Positions 1-6,955 are shown, counted from the first letter of the stretch. The stretch is DNA of 14,671 bases from CAYVQE01 sp964633205 (GCA_964633205.1 CAZWFN010000152.1:1-14671); one strand, 5' to 3'. Program-made: numbers and translations. Notes: generated by a model not told the origin, from the letters alone.

Positions 1-58
1 GCATCTCGTACCGCTCGCGCTGGGGGAGGGCGGGGGTGGGGGGCCGAGCGGGGGCTTC

Positions 59-433
59 TCACTCCTCGCCGCACAGCCCCGCGACGCAGCCGGCCAGCTC
101 GGCTCCGCTGATGGGCTTGTGCAGGAAGCGCTCCACCAGCCCGTCGTCGAGGTGGACCTTGATATCCGGCACCGGCCCGCCCGAGATCAACACCCGGTGA
201 CAATCCGGACACAGCAGGCGCGTCTGGGCCAGCAGCCACAGCCCGTCGTGCTCGGGCATCTTGTAGTCGCTGACCAGCACGGCGAAGGGCTCGCGCTGCA
301 GCTGCTCCAGCGCGCCGCGGGCGCTGTCGGCCAGCGCCGGCTCGTAGCCGTGGCGCTGCAAGCCGCGCTGCAGCGCGCCGAGCACCAGGGGCATATCGTC
401 GACCAATAGGATCCGCGTCTCGTGCCCGTCCAC
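59..433 (-). CDS. Stand-alone receiver-domain response regulator
   Basis: A 124-aa protein that is a single CheY-like receiver domain, a phospho-accepting switch in a two-component system. Visible in order are the acidic pair D12-D13 in ILLVDD, the phospho-acceptor D56 in LVSDYKMP, the switch Ser at about 84 in LISGG, and the conserved Lys at about 106 in FLHKP. No output domain follows, so it must act through a protein partner, perhaps a kinase or effector encoded beyond the left edge of the window. The GTG at 433 is chosen because GGGAGGG lies 6-9 nt upstream and the receiver fold begins there; the open frame runs on to 682 but that extension is low-complexity and overlaps the divergent regulator. 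The receiver assignment is firm; the pathway is unknown. Confidence 0.88.
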   Translation of the reverse strand: MDGHETRILLVDDMPLVLGALQRGLQRHGYEPALADSARGALEQLQREPFAVLVSDYKMPEHDGLWLLAQTRLLCPDCHRVLISGGPVPDIKVHLDDGLVERFLHKPISGAELAGCVAGLCGEE

Positions 434-592
434 GCTCGGCCCTCCCGCTCCCCCCGAACTCCCCAGTCGCCCTTGTCCTTGCCGTTGCCAATCGCCGTCT
501 CGGGTCGCGCCGGCGCCCGATATCAATATGTCGCGCCGGGCAACCCGCGGCTGAGAGCCACGATGAAGGAAGCTACTATGTCCCTGGTGCGG

Positions 593-619
593 ATGACAAG
601 CGTTGATTTTGACTACAAT
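593..619 (+). promoter_or_regulatory. Probable sigma70-type promoter for the XRE gene
   Basis: An unusually AT-rich patch in a very GC-rich neighbourhood holds a TACAAT -10 hexamer (614-619) and an ATGACA -35-like hexamer (593-598), with a short 15-nt spacer. It would start transcription near 626, before the SD (GGAGG, 653-657) and ATG (669) of the XRE gene. On the other strand TTGTCA (594-599) could serve the divergent response regulator, but no convincing -10 accompanies it. Inferred from sequence only. Confidence 0.4.
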
Positions 620-668
620 GCATCGATGGGTCATCCTGGACCCACTCGACACGGAGGACCGCCAGCGC

Positions 669-1076
669 ATGCCACGCCGCACCAGTCACCACCACGAGTA
701 CCTGGCCCTCGGCCGCCGGCTGCGCGAGCTGCGCCGCCGCCACGGCTGGACCCAGAGCGACTTGGCCGAGAACGCCGGGCTGAGCGTCAGCTACGTGGCC
801 GAGATCGAGCGCGGCGGGCGCAACCCGTCACTCGAGACCCTGATGAACCTGGCCGCCGCGCTCAACGTCAGCGCCGGCTTTCTGGTCAACGGGCAAAGCG
901 TCCGCGTGCCGGTGGCCCTGGGCGCGCTGTGCGAGCAGTGGGAGCTGCTCAGCGACGATCAGCGCGACGCGGTGCTGCGGGTGGCCGCCCTGTTCGCCGA
1001 CCACGAGGACACCGGCCGGCAACGGGCGCAGCAACAACCGGACGATCCGAACCGCTCCGGCCACAAGCGCGGCTAG
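669..1076 (+). CDS. XRE-family helix-turn-helix regulator
   Basis: A 135-aa protein with an N-terminal Cro/C1-type HTH at about residues 14-70 (GRRLRELRRRHGWTQSDLAE, then SVSYVAEIERGGRNPSLETL), the signature of XRE DNA-binding proteins. The remaining 65 residues hold one likely amphipathic helix (LLSDDQRDAVLRVAALFADH) and a polar tail; no ligand or peptidase domain is visible. The ATG at 669 is preferred because GGAGG lies 11 nt upstream and a -10 box sits at 614-619; in-frame starts at 603 (TTG) and 618 (ATG) would overlap that box. Its stop codon directly abuts the stop of the convergent acetyltransferase gene. It may autoregulate the divergent intergenic region (inference); its targets are unknown. 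Confidence 0.88.
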   Translation: MPRRTSHHHEYLALGRRLRELRRRHGWTQSDLAENAGLSVSYVAEIERGGRNPSLETLMNLAAALNVSAGFLVNGQSVRVPVALGALCEQWELLSDDQRDAVLRVAALFADHEDTGRQRAQQQPDDPNRSGHKRG

Positions 1077-1541
1077 CTAGGGACAAACCAGCACCACCGC
1101 GGTCTGACCGCGCACCAGCCCCGAGCCGCGCTCGACGAAGCCGGCCCGGGCGGCCGCCCGCCGGAAGGCCGTATTCTCCGGCCGCGTCCGGGCCACCACC
1201 GCCACCGGGCCGCACTCGGCGCGAAGCCGCTGCAGCCCGGCGGCGATGGCGGCCACGCCCAGCCCGCGGCCGCGGGCGGCGGCGGCCAGGCTGATGCCCA
1301 GCTCCCAGCGCTGGCCGCGGCGCACGAAGCGCACCAGCCCCAGCGGGGCGCCGGCCGCGTCCTCGGCCAGGTACAGCCGGCTGTCGGGGTCGCGCAAGCG
1401 GGCGGCGAACCAGGCGGCGTGCTCGGCCGGCTGGATGGGCTGGCCGGTGAACGACATGGCCCGGGTGGTGGGCTCGTTGGACCAGGCCAGCACGCGGTCG
1501 CGGTCGGCCGCGGTGGCCGGGCGCAGCACGATGGGCTCCAT
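1077..1541 (-). CDS. GNAT N-acetyltransferase (PseH/RimJ-like)
   Basis: A 154-aa acetyl-CoA-dependent N-acetyltransferase. The N-terminus (IVLRPATAADRDRVLAW, then the SNEP...R..SF pattern and an H..WF motif) matches the RimJ/RimL branch and most resembles PseH-type enzymes that acetylate amino-sugar nucleotides. The acetyl-CoA pyrophosphate-binding loop is AARGRGLG at about residues 88-95, and the usual late motif N-x-A...GF is present (ENTAFRRAAARAGF). The start is taken at the ATG at 1541; an in-frame ATG at 1553 adds four residues, and neither has a strong SD. It is divergent from cysQ. The nearby sugar-nucleotide dehydrogenase homologue makes a sugar-nucleotide substrate attractive, but this is inference; a protein substrate is equally possible. 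Confidence 0.85.
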   Translation of the reverse strand: MEPIVLRPATAADRDRVLAWSNEPTTRAMSFTGQPIQPAEHAAWFAARLRDPDSRLYLAEDAAGAPLGLVRFVRRGQRWELGISLAAAARGRGLGVAAIAAGLQRLRAECGPVAVVARTRPENTAFRRAAARAGFVERGSGLVRGQTAVVLVCP

Positions 1542-1588
1542 ACCCGCCAGCATACACCGATCGCGACCGCGGCGAAAAATCTGCGCCG

Positions 1589-1618
1589 TTGACTCGATGC
1601 CGGTGCCGGCCATACCAT
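1589..1618 (+). promoter_or_regulatory. Candidate cysQ promoter giving a leaderless mRNA
   Basis: TTGACT (1589-1594) and TACCAT (1613-1618) are separated by 18 nt. Transcription would begin at or one base before the cysQ ATG at 1626, and no Shine-Dalgarno sequence is visible upstream of that ATG. Both facts fit a leaderless transcript. Prediction from sequence only. Confidence 0.4.
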
Positions 1619-1625
1619 CGCCGGC

Positions 1626-2474
1626 ATGAGACCCGAGGATCAGAGAGAGTTGCTGCCCGCCATCGTGGCGCTGGCCCGCCACGCCGGCGCGGCCATCCTG
1701 GACGTCAAACGCAAGGCGGTGGCCGACGTCGAGACCAAGTCCGACGGCTCGCCGGTCACCCTGGCCGACCGCGCCGCCCACGACCTGATCGTGGCCGGCC
1801 TGCGCGGGCTGGAGCCGCGCTTCGAGGTGCTCAGCGAGGAGGGCGACCTGGAGGCCACCGCCGAGCGCATCCGGGCCGCGCCCGATGCGCCCTTCTGGCT
1901 GGTCGACCCGCTCGACGGCACCAAGGAGTTCGTGCGCGAGCTCGGCGAGTACACGGTCAACATCGCGCTGGTCGAGAACGGCACCCCGGTGCTGGGCGTC
2001 GTCCACCCGCCCGAGCAAGACCGGGTCTACTACGCCGCCCGGGGCTTCGGCGCCCACCGCCAGGACGGCCGCGGCGACCCGCTGACCCTGGCGGCCAACG
2101 CCCGCCAGCGCATCACCCGGGTGGTGGCCAGCCGCTCGCACCTCAACGACGCCACCCGGGCGCTGATCGACCGGCTGTCGACCGGCACCGGCGGGGCGGA
2201 GCTGGTCCAGCGCGGCTCCTCGGTCAAGCTGTGCGCGGTGGCCGAGGGCAGCGCCGACGTCTACCCGCGGCTGGCGCCGACCTTCATCTGGGACACCGCG
2301 GCCGGCTGCATCGTGGCCCGCGAGGCCGGCTGCGCCGTGGTCGACCCCAGCGGCACGCCGCTGGACTACACCCCGGCCGGCGATCTGCGCCAGAGCCACT
2401 TCCTGGTCTACACCCGGCGCCGGGCCGACATCGTCGCCGCCCTGCAGGCCGAGATCGACCACGGGCGCGGCTGA
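1626..2474 (+). CDS. cysQ: 3'(2'),5'-bisphosphate nucleotidase CysQ
   Basis: A 282-aa member of the inositol monophosphatase-like, Mg-dependent, Li-sensitive phosphatase family. The CysQ branch hydrolyses 3'-phosphoadenosine 5'-phosphate (and PAPS) to AMP (APS), clearing the by-product of sulfate assimilation and sulfation. Metal-binding signatures are all present: E71/E72 in LSEEGD, the DPLDGTKEF motif at 94-102, and WDTAAG at 222-227. Length is typical (E. coli CysQ is about 246 aa) with a slightly longer N-terminus. The ATG at 1626 lacks an SD. It is followed 20 nt later by the dehydrogenase-like gene, so the two are probably co-transcribed. There is nothing degenerate in it. Confidence 0.93.
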   Translation: MRPEDQRELLPAIVALARHAGAAILDVKRKAVADVETKSDGSPVTLADRAAHDLIVAGLRGLEPRFEVLSEEGDLEATAERIRAAPDAPFWLVDPLDGTKEFVRELGEYTVNIALVENGTPVLGVVHPPEQDRVYYAARGFGAHRQDGRGDPLTLAANARQRITRVVASRSHLNDATRALIDRLSTGTGGAELVQRGSSVKLCAVAEGSADVYPRLAPTFIWDTAAGCIVAREAGCAVVDPSGTPLDYTPAGDLRQSHFLVYTRRRADIVAALQAEIDHGRG

Positions 2475-2494
2475 GCCCGGCGAGGAGCCGAACC

Positions 2495-3823
2495 ATGCGC
2501 ATCGCCGTGCTGGGCGCCGGGCCCATCGGCACCTGCTTCGCCACCGTGCTGGCCGAGACCGGCAACGACACCCATGTCTGCGACATCGACCCCGAGCGCA
2601 GCGCCGCGCTGGCCGCCGGCCGGCCGCCGTTCTACGAAAGCGGCCTGGCCGAGCTGCTGGAGCGCAACCGGCGCGCCGGCCGGCTGCGCTTCGGCTCCGA
2701 CCCGGCCGCGGCGCTGCAGCGGGCCGAGGTGGTGTTCGTGGCGGTCGACGCCCCGGCCGGCGCCGACGGCACCGCCGACACCAGCCGGGTGGAGGCCGCC
2801 TGCGACAGCGCGGCCGCCCACGGCGACGGCGCCGCGCCGGTGCTGGCGGTGATGACCACCCTGCCCATCGGCTGCTGCGCCCGGCTGCAGGCCCGGCTGG
2901 ACGCCGCTGCCGGCGGCCGCGGCCTGGAGCTGGCCTACACCCCGGTCTTCGCCCAGGAGGGCCGGCTGATCGACGACTTCTTCAAGCCCGACCGGGTGCT
3001 GATCGGCACCGAGCACCAGCGGGCGCGGGCGGTGCTGGCCGACCTGTTCGCGCCCTACCTGCGCACCAACCGGCCGCTGCTGGTGATGGACCCGGTCTCG
3101 GCCGAGGTGTGCAAGCTGACCGTCAACGGGGTGCTGGCTTCAAGGGTCAGCTTCGTCAACGAGGTGGCCCGGCTGTGCGACGCCTGCGGCGCCGACGTGA
3201 TGCAGGTGCGCCGCGGGGTGGGCTTCGACCGGCGGCTGGGCGCCAGCTTCCTGTTCCCGGGCATCGGCTACGGCGGGCCGCGCTTTCCCAAGGACGTGCG
3301 CGACCTGGTGGCCGCCGGCCGGGCGGCCGGGCTGCAGATGGAGCTGCTGGCCACCACCGACGCGGTCAATGCCGCCCAACCGCAGCGGGTGGCCGAGCGG
3401 CTGCGACAGCGGCTGGGCGCCGATCTGGCCGGCCGCCGTCTCGGCCTGTGGGGGCTGGCCTTCAAGGCCGGCACCGACGACGTCACCGCCTCGCCGGCGC
3501 TGGCGGTGGCCGCCGACCTGCTGGCCGCCGGCGCCAGCGTCACCGCCTACGACCCCGAGGCCAACCGCGCCGCCCGGGCGGTAGCGCCCGCCGGGCTGGC
3601 CATCGCCGATGACACCTACGCCGCCGCCGCCGGCGCCGAGGCGCTGATCGTGGCCGTGGAGTGGGGCCCCTTTCGCCGGCCCGACTGGCAGCGGCTGGCC
3701 GCGGTGATGGCCGGCCGGCTGATCATCGACTGCAAGAACGTGCTCGACCTCGAAGCCGCCGCCACGGCCGGCTTCGAAGTACTGGGCATAGGCCGCCGCG
3801 GGCGCGCCGCAGCCGATTCGTAA
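2495..3823 (+). CDS. UDP-glucose/GDP-mannose dehydrogenase-family protein lacking the catalytic Cys
   Basis: A 442-aa protein with the full three-domain layout of NAD-dependent UDP-glucose 6-dehydrogenases: N-terminal Rossmann domain (GAGPIG, 7-12), the central domain (AEVCKLTVN with K207 and N211, then SFVNEVARLCDACGADV), and a C-terminal UDP-binding domain (LWGLAFKAGTDDVTASPAL). Family enzymes oxidise the sugar C6 alcohol to the acid in two NAD steps, using a Cys in GGSCFPKD for the second. Here that motif reads GYGGPRFPKD, with Arg263 in the Cys place; Lys207, Asn211 and Asp267 are kept. The usual Arg in the TDDxR motif is also changed (TDDVT). It has an SD, GAGGAG, 7 nt before the ATG and sits 20 nt after cysQ. 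It may stop at an aldehyde, use another substrate, or be non-catalytic. The family is certain, the activity is not. Confidence 0.9.
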   Translation: MRIAVLGAGPIGTCFATVLAETGNDTHVCDIDPERSAALAAGRPPFYESGLAELLERNRRAGRLRFGSDPAAALQRAEVVFVAVDAPAGADGTADTSRVEAACDSAAAHGDGAAPVLAVMTTLPIGCCARLQARLDAAAGGRGLELAYTPVFAQEGRLIDDFFKPDRVLIGTEHQRARAVLADLFAPYLRTNRPLLVMDPVSAEVCKLTVNGVLASRVSFVNEVARLCDACGADVMQVRRGVGFDRRLGASFLFPGIGYGGPRFPKDVRDLVAAGRAAGLQMELLATTDAVNAAQPQRVAERLRQRLGADLAGRRLGLWGLAFKAGTDDVTASPALAVAADLLAAGASVTAYDPEANRAARAVAPAGLAIADDTYAAAAGAEALIVAVEWGPFRRPDWQRLAAVMAGRLIIDCKNVLDLEAAATAGFEVLGIGRRGRAAADS

Positions 3824-4250
3824 CGCCGACGCCGATCGCCCGCCATAGCTTCAGCGGAAGTGGGAGCCATCCGAAGCCCGCCGAAGCCTTGGCGAAGGCG
3901 GGTGCCGGCTCGCGGCTCGCCTCGCCCAACAGGCGACGGGCCGGTGCGATCTGGCCACACGCCACCAGCGCGGCGCACAGCGTGCGCCGGGTGGCGGCCA
4001 CGTCCAGGCAGGCCACCGCCCGGCGGGCATGGGCCAGGGCCCGGGCGGGCTCGCGGCGCGCCAGCGCGCGGCGGGCCAGGTGCCGGTGGTGGCCGGCCTG
4101 CAGGTACACGCGGCGCAGCGGCCCGAGGTCTACACCGCAGCGGGGGCAGGTGGCGTCGGTCACGGCCGGGCCGAGCGACCGGCGGCAGGCCGGGCAGGCC
4201 GGTGGCGAGGCCAGCCCGGAGTCCGGCTCACTCGAGGTAGAACAGCACAT
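3723..4250 (-). CDS. Double-CxxC zinc-ribbon protein, last gene of the Hsp70 operon
   Basis: A 175-aa protein with an N-terminal zinc-ribbon-like module, C19-PA-C22 and C35-PR-C38, followed by Arg/Ala-rich helices (HLARRALARREPARALAHAR, then a second such pair) that look like a short TPR-like solenoid. No named family was recognised. The ATG at 4250 overlaps the end of the Hsp70 gene by 23 nt and has GGAG 7 nt upstream, so translation is probably coupled to Hsp70. This suggests a role as an adaptor or co-chaperone of that system (inference). The 3' end is odd: after about residue 115 the frame crosses an extragenic-type hairpin repeat (3877-3902) and then runs about 100 nt antisense into the dehydrogenase gene, so the last 60 residues are probably not native. 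Confidence 0.62.
   Translation of the reverse strand: MCCSTSSEPDSGLASPPACPACRRSLGPAVTDATCPRCGVDLGPLRRVYLQAGHHRHLARRALARREPARALAHARRAVACLDVAATRRTLCAALVACGQIAPARRLLGEASREPAPAFAKASAGFGWLPLPLKLWRAIGVGVTNRLRRARGGLCPVLRSRPWRRLRGRARSCSR
3877..3902. repeat. REP-like hairpin at the convergent gene junction
   Basis: A near-perfect dyad: CCCGCC (3877-3882) pairs with GGCGGG (3897-3902), and an inner GCC-TT-GGC stem is flanked on both sides by GAA, giving tandem G.A mismatches. The minus-strand translation of this and neighbouring bases (PAFAKASAGF) is a recurrent signature of an extragenic palindromic repeat in environmental bacterial genomes (recollection, not searched). It lies between the stop of the plus-strand dehydrogenase gene and the body of the minus-strand zinc-ribbon gene, and could act as a bidirectional terminator, although no T-run follows. 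Confidence 0.6.
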
Positions 4251-5988
4251 CGGACAGCTCCGCGGCGATCTCGCTGCAGGTCTCGTCGTCGCCGGCGGCG
4301 ACCGCGCGGTCGAGCCGCTCGACGAGCTGCTCGACCTCTTGCCGGTCGGCAGCCGAGACCTCCGGGCGCAGCTTCTGCCATCGGGCGCGCAGCGCGGCCG
4401 CCCGCTGCTGCGGCCCCTCCGCCGGCGCCGGCTCACCCGCGCCGGCGGCCGCCGCCGGCGGCGCCCCGGAGCCCAGGGCCCGCTCGACGCGCTCGGCCGC
4501 CGCGGCCACCTGAGCCGCGTCCAGCCGCTCGAACGCGTTGTCGATCACCACGCCCTTGGACAAGCCGGTATGCCGCTCGGTGACCGATACCTGCAGGATG
4601 CCGTTCAGATCCAGCGCCAGATCGAACAGGATCGGGCTCCCGTCCGGCGCGATCGGGTCGAGACCATCGGCAGTGAAGCTCCCCAGCAGCAGGTTCTCGC
4701 GTGCGTCCTTGCTCTCGCCCTGGTAGATATTGACGTCCACCGCCGGCTGGCCTTCGCTCAAGGTATAGAACACCTCGGTTTGACGCGCCGGCAGCGGGCT
4801 GTTGCGGCGGATGATGGGCCTGTAGCAGTTCGACGACAGCTGGCCATCGAGATCGCCGAGGTACGAGGTGCCGAAGCTGTACGGCGTCACGTCGACCAGG
4901 ATGCCGCCGCTGCGCCGGCCGGCGATGCGCTCGGCCTGCAACGCGGCACCCATGGCCACCGCCCGATCTGGGTCGACCCCGGCGGCCGGAGCCACGCCAA
5001 AGCCGTCGGCTATCATCTCGGCCACCAGCGGCGTGCGGCTGGCCCCGCCGACCAGGATCACCTTGGCCAGGTCGCCGGCCAGCAGGCCGGCGTCATCCAG
5101 CGCGCGCTGGATCGAGTCCTTGGTCTTGTCGAGCAGCGGCGCGATCAGCGCCTCGTAGTCGTGCCGCGACACCTCGTCGTCGAGGTTGTGTCCCACGCCG
5201 TCGATCTCCAGCAGCTGCTCCAGCATGACCCGGGCGTAGGATTCGACCGACAGGCGCACCTTGGCCTCCTCGGCCGCGTGCAGCAACCGCGCACCGGATC
5301 CGATGTCGCGGCGCGGGTCGGCCCCGGCCACGCGCGAGAAGCGCTCGGCCAGCCAGTCGGCCAGCAGCTCGTCGAAGTCGTCGCCGCCCAGGTGGCTGTC
5401 GCCGCAGGAGGCCAGCACCTCGGTGATCTCGCCGCGGCAGCGCACCACCGAGACATCGAAGGTGCCGCCGCCCAGATCGTAGACCAGGTCGACCCGCTCC
5501 TGCGCGCCGTCCGGGTCATAGCACAGCGCGGCCGCGGTCGGCTCGTGCAGGATGCGCTCGACCTGCAGCCCGGCCACCTCGCCGGCCTGCTTGGTGGCGC
5601 TGCGCTGGGCCTCCGAGAAGTAGGCCGGCACGGTGATGACGGCCCGCTCGACCGCGCGGCCCAGCCGCTGCTCGGCCGCGCGCTTGAGCCGGCCCAGGAT
5701 CATGGCCGAGATCTCCACCGGCGTGTAGCGCTGGTCGCCGAGCTCGAGCGAGACGTCCTCGCCCATGCGGCGCTTGACCGAGCGGATGGTGCGCTCGGGA
5801 TAGAGCCGATACTGGTTGGCCGCGGCCGCTCCGACCAGCAGCTCGCCGCCGGCGTCCAGGGACACCACCGAGGGCATCAGGGGGTTGCCGTCGACGGGCA
5901 CCAGCACCGGCCGGCCCGCCTCGACCACGGCCAGACTCGAGTTGGTTGTTCCCAGGTCGATACCCACCACCAGCTCATCGACTGCCAT
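4228..5988 (-). CDS. Divergent Hsp70 (DnaK-like) chaperone
   Basis: A 586-aa Hsp70-family ATPase that binds unfolded peptide segments under control of a J-protein and a nucleotide exchange factor. The nucleotide-binding domain is complete: phosphate-1 loop IDLGTTNSS (10-18), Lys in SVKRRMG (about 72), phosphate-2 loop DLGGGTFDVS (171-180), and the adenosine motif GGASRTP (314-320). The interdomain linker reads ILVDVTPYSFG (363-373), close to the DnaK pattern, and a beta substrate-binding domain follows to about 480. The C-terminal lid is short, with an Ala/Pro/Gly-rich stretch at 506-525 and an acidic end (DVLFYLE); the EEVD/DnaK-type tail is absent. Its ATG overlaps the GrpE stop (TGATG) and has AGGGAGAG upstream. 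It is not the housekeeping DnaK: it is shorter than about 640 aa and lies in a different operon, HscC-like in scope. Confidence 0.92.
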   Translation of the reverse strand: MAVDELVVGIDLGTTNSSLAVVEAGRPVLVPVDGNPLMPSVVSLDAGGELLVGAAAANQYRLYPERTIRSVKRRMGEDVSLELGDQRYTPVEISAMILGRLKRAAEQRLGRAVERAVITVPAYFSEAQRSATKQAGEVAGLQVERILHEPTAAALCYDPDGAQERVDLVYDLGGGTFDVSVVRCRGEITEVLASCGDSHLGGDDFDELLADWLAERFSRVAGADPRRDIGSGARLLHAAEEAKVRLSVESYARVMLEQLLEIDGVGHNLDDEVSRHDYEALIAPLLDKTKDSIQRALDDAGLLAGDLAKVILVGGASRTPLVAEMIADGFGVAPAAGVDPDRAVAMGAALQAERIAGRRSGGILVDVTPYSFGTSYLGDLDGQLSSNCYRPIIRRNSPLPARQTEVFYTLSEGQPAVDVNIYQGESKDARENLLLGSFTADGLDPIAPDGSPILFDLALDLNGILQVSVTERHTGLSKGVVIDNAFERLDAAQVAAAAERVERALGSGAPPAAAAGAGEPAPAEGPQQRAAALRARWQKLRPEVSAADRQEVEQLVERLDRAVAAGDDETCSEIAAELSDVLFYLE

Positions 5989-6656
5989 CAGCTCTCCCTT
6001 CGCTCCGCGCTCGATGCTCGATTGACCACCACCCGGGCCGGGCGCAGGCATTCGGCGCCGGCCCGCCAGCCGGGCTCGACCTCCTCGACGATCTGGCCGT
6101 CGGCCAGCTCGGGCCGCTCGACAGCACCCAGCGCCTCCATGAAGGTCGGGTCGAAAGAGCGGCCCGCGACGCGCTCGATGCCGAGCTGGGCCAGGTGCTG
6201 CTCGGCCCGCTGGCGCACCAGATCAACGGCCTCGGCCAGGGCGGCCAGCTCCGGCGCACCCGCGCCGCCGGCGCTGCGCCGGCCGGCCCGGCTCGACAGC
6301 CGCGCCAGCCGGCCGGCCAGGTCCATCAGCGCCTCGGCGCCGCCGGACCGCGGCCCGGGTCGGGCCGGCGGTCGCGCCACCGCCTGCTCGATACGCTCGA
6401 CGCGCTCGACCAGCGCGCGGGCGGTTCGGGTCCCGGCGCGCACCTCCGCGCGCACCGCGGTCAGCTCCGCGACCAGGCTGCGTAGATCCACCGCTGGCGC
6501 CGGCGGCGCCGGGGGTTCGCCTGCGGCCAGCCCGGCCTCGCTCTCGGCCGCCAGCACATCGCGCAGGCGCGGCTCCGGCGCCGGCCAGCCGATGCGTTCG
6601 CCCAGGCGCCGGGCCGCCCGCCGGGCCCGGGCGAGCGCCTGCCAGCGGCCGATCAA
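5988..6656 (-). CDS. GrpE-like nucleotide exchange factor
   Basis: A 222-aa protein. The C-terminal third has the GrpE beta-domain pattern: SFDPTFMEALGAVERPELAD, then GQIVEEVEPGWRAGAECLRP and ARVVVNR. Family function is ADP release from Hsp70. The middle (about residues 55-150) is Ala/Arg/Glu-rich helix, as expected for the GrpE dimer stalk, and the N-terminal 50 residues are basic with a Pro/Ala-rich linker. The start is TTG at 6656, overlapping the J-protein stop as TTGA, with GGGGGAG 6 nt upstream; no better start exists before the helical region. It is encoded directly between the J-protein and Hsp70 genes with overlaps on both sides, so the three proteins are probably made in a fixed ratio. 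Confidence 0.85.
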   Translation of the reverse strand: MIGRWQALARARRAARRLGERIGWPAPEPRLRDVLAAESEAGLAAGEPPAPPAPAVDLRSLVAELTAVRAEVRAGTRTARALVERVERIEQAVARPPARPGPRSGGAEALMDLAGRLARLSSRAGRRSAGGAGAPELAALAEAVDLVRQRAEQHLAQLGIERVAGRSFDPTFMEALGAVERPELADGQIVEEVEPGWRAGAECLRPARVVVNRASSAERRES

Positions 6657-6955
6657 CCCGCGCTCCCCCGCCCCAGCAGGCCGGCGAGCTGGGCGGGCGT
6701 GAGCCGCGGACGCTCGCCGGCCGCCAGCCCGGAGACCTGCTCATCCGCCAGGCTGCGGCCCGTCTCGTCGATGTAGAACATGCGGGCGGCGATCCGGTCG
6801 CGCCGGGTGCGCAGTCGCTCGTAGGCGGCGCGTATGACGATGAAGCGCTCCGGGTCGACATCCGGCGGGTGGCTGGCGACCAGCTCGTGGTAGCGCCGGG
6901 CCACCTGCTCGTCACTGGCATCGAGATCCAGGTCCAGGGCGAAAAAGGGCTCCAT
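6653..6955 (-). CDS. Minimal J-domain protein with HPPD motif
   Basis: A 100-aa protein that is little more than a J domain: EPFFALDLDLDASDEQVARR (helix I to II), Y22 and HELVAS leading to H29-P30-P31-D32, then ERFIVIRAAYERLRTRRDRI (helix III). J domains stimulate Hsp70 ATP hydrolysis through an HPD tripeptide; here an extra Pro gives HPPD. The C-terminal 30 residues are a short helix-rich tail; the Gly/Phe and zinc-finger regions of DnaJ are absent. The SD AGGAGG lies 6 nt before the ATG. It overlaps the GrpE-like gene by 4 nt. It is very probably the dedicated partner of the neighbouring Hsp70. Confidence 0.85.
   Translation of the reverse strand: MEPFFALDLDLDASDEQVARRYHELVASHPPDVDPERFIVIRAAYERLRTRRDRIAARMFYIDETGRSLADEQVSGLAAGERPRLTPAQLAGLLGRGSAG

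Noticed and set aside
434..682. Extension of the response regulator to 207 aa
   Set aside because: The extra 83 residues are Gly/Arg-rich and overlap the divergent XRE gene and its promoter; a GTG with a good SD lies at 433.
1070..1080. GCTAGCTAG palindrome at the XRE/acetyltransferase stop junction as terminator
   Set aside because: The stem is only about 4 bp with no T-run; it is explained by two abutting TAG stops.
1542..2462. N-terminal extension of the acetyltransferase frame (up to 461 aa) and the upstream part of the dehydrogenase frame (1589-2494)
   Set aside because: Both are merely open through cysQ; family length, SD sites and domain starts place the true starts at 1541 and 2495.
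3661..6702. A 1,013-codon open frame on the plus strand across the Hsp70 and GrpE genes
   Set aside because: Shadow of high GC: it is antisense to clear Hsp70/GrpE motifs, its product is low-complexity Arg/Gly/Ala, and it has no family match.
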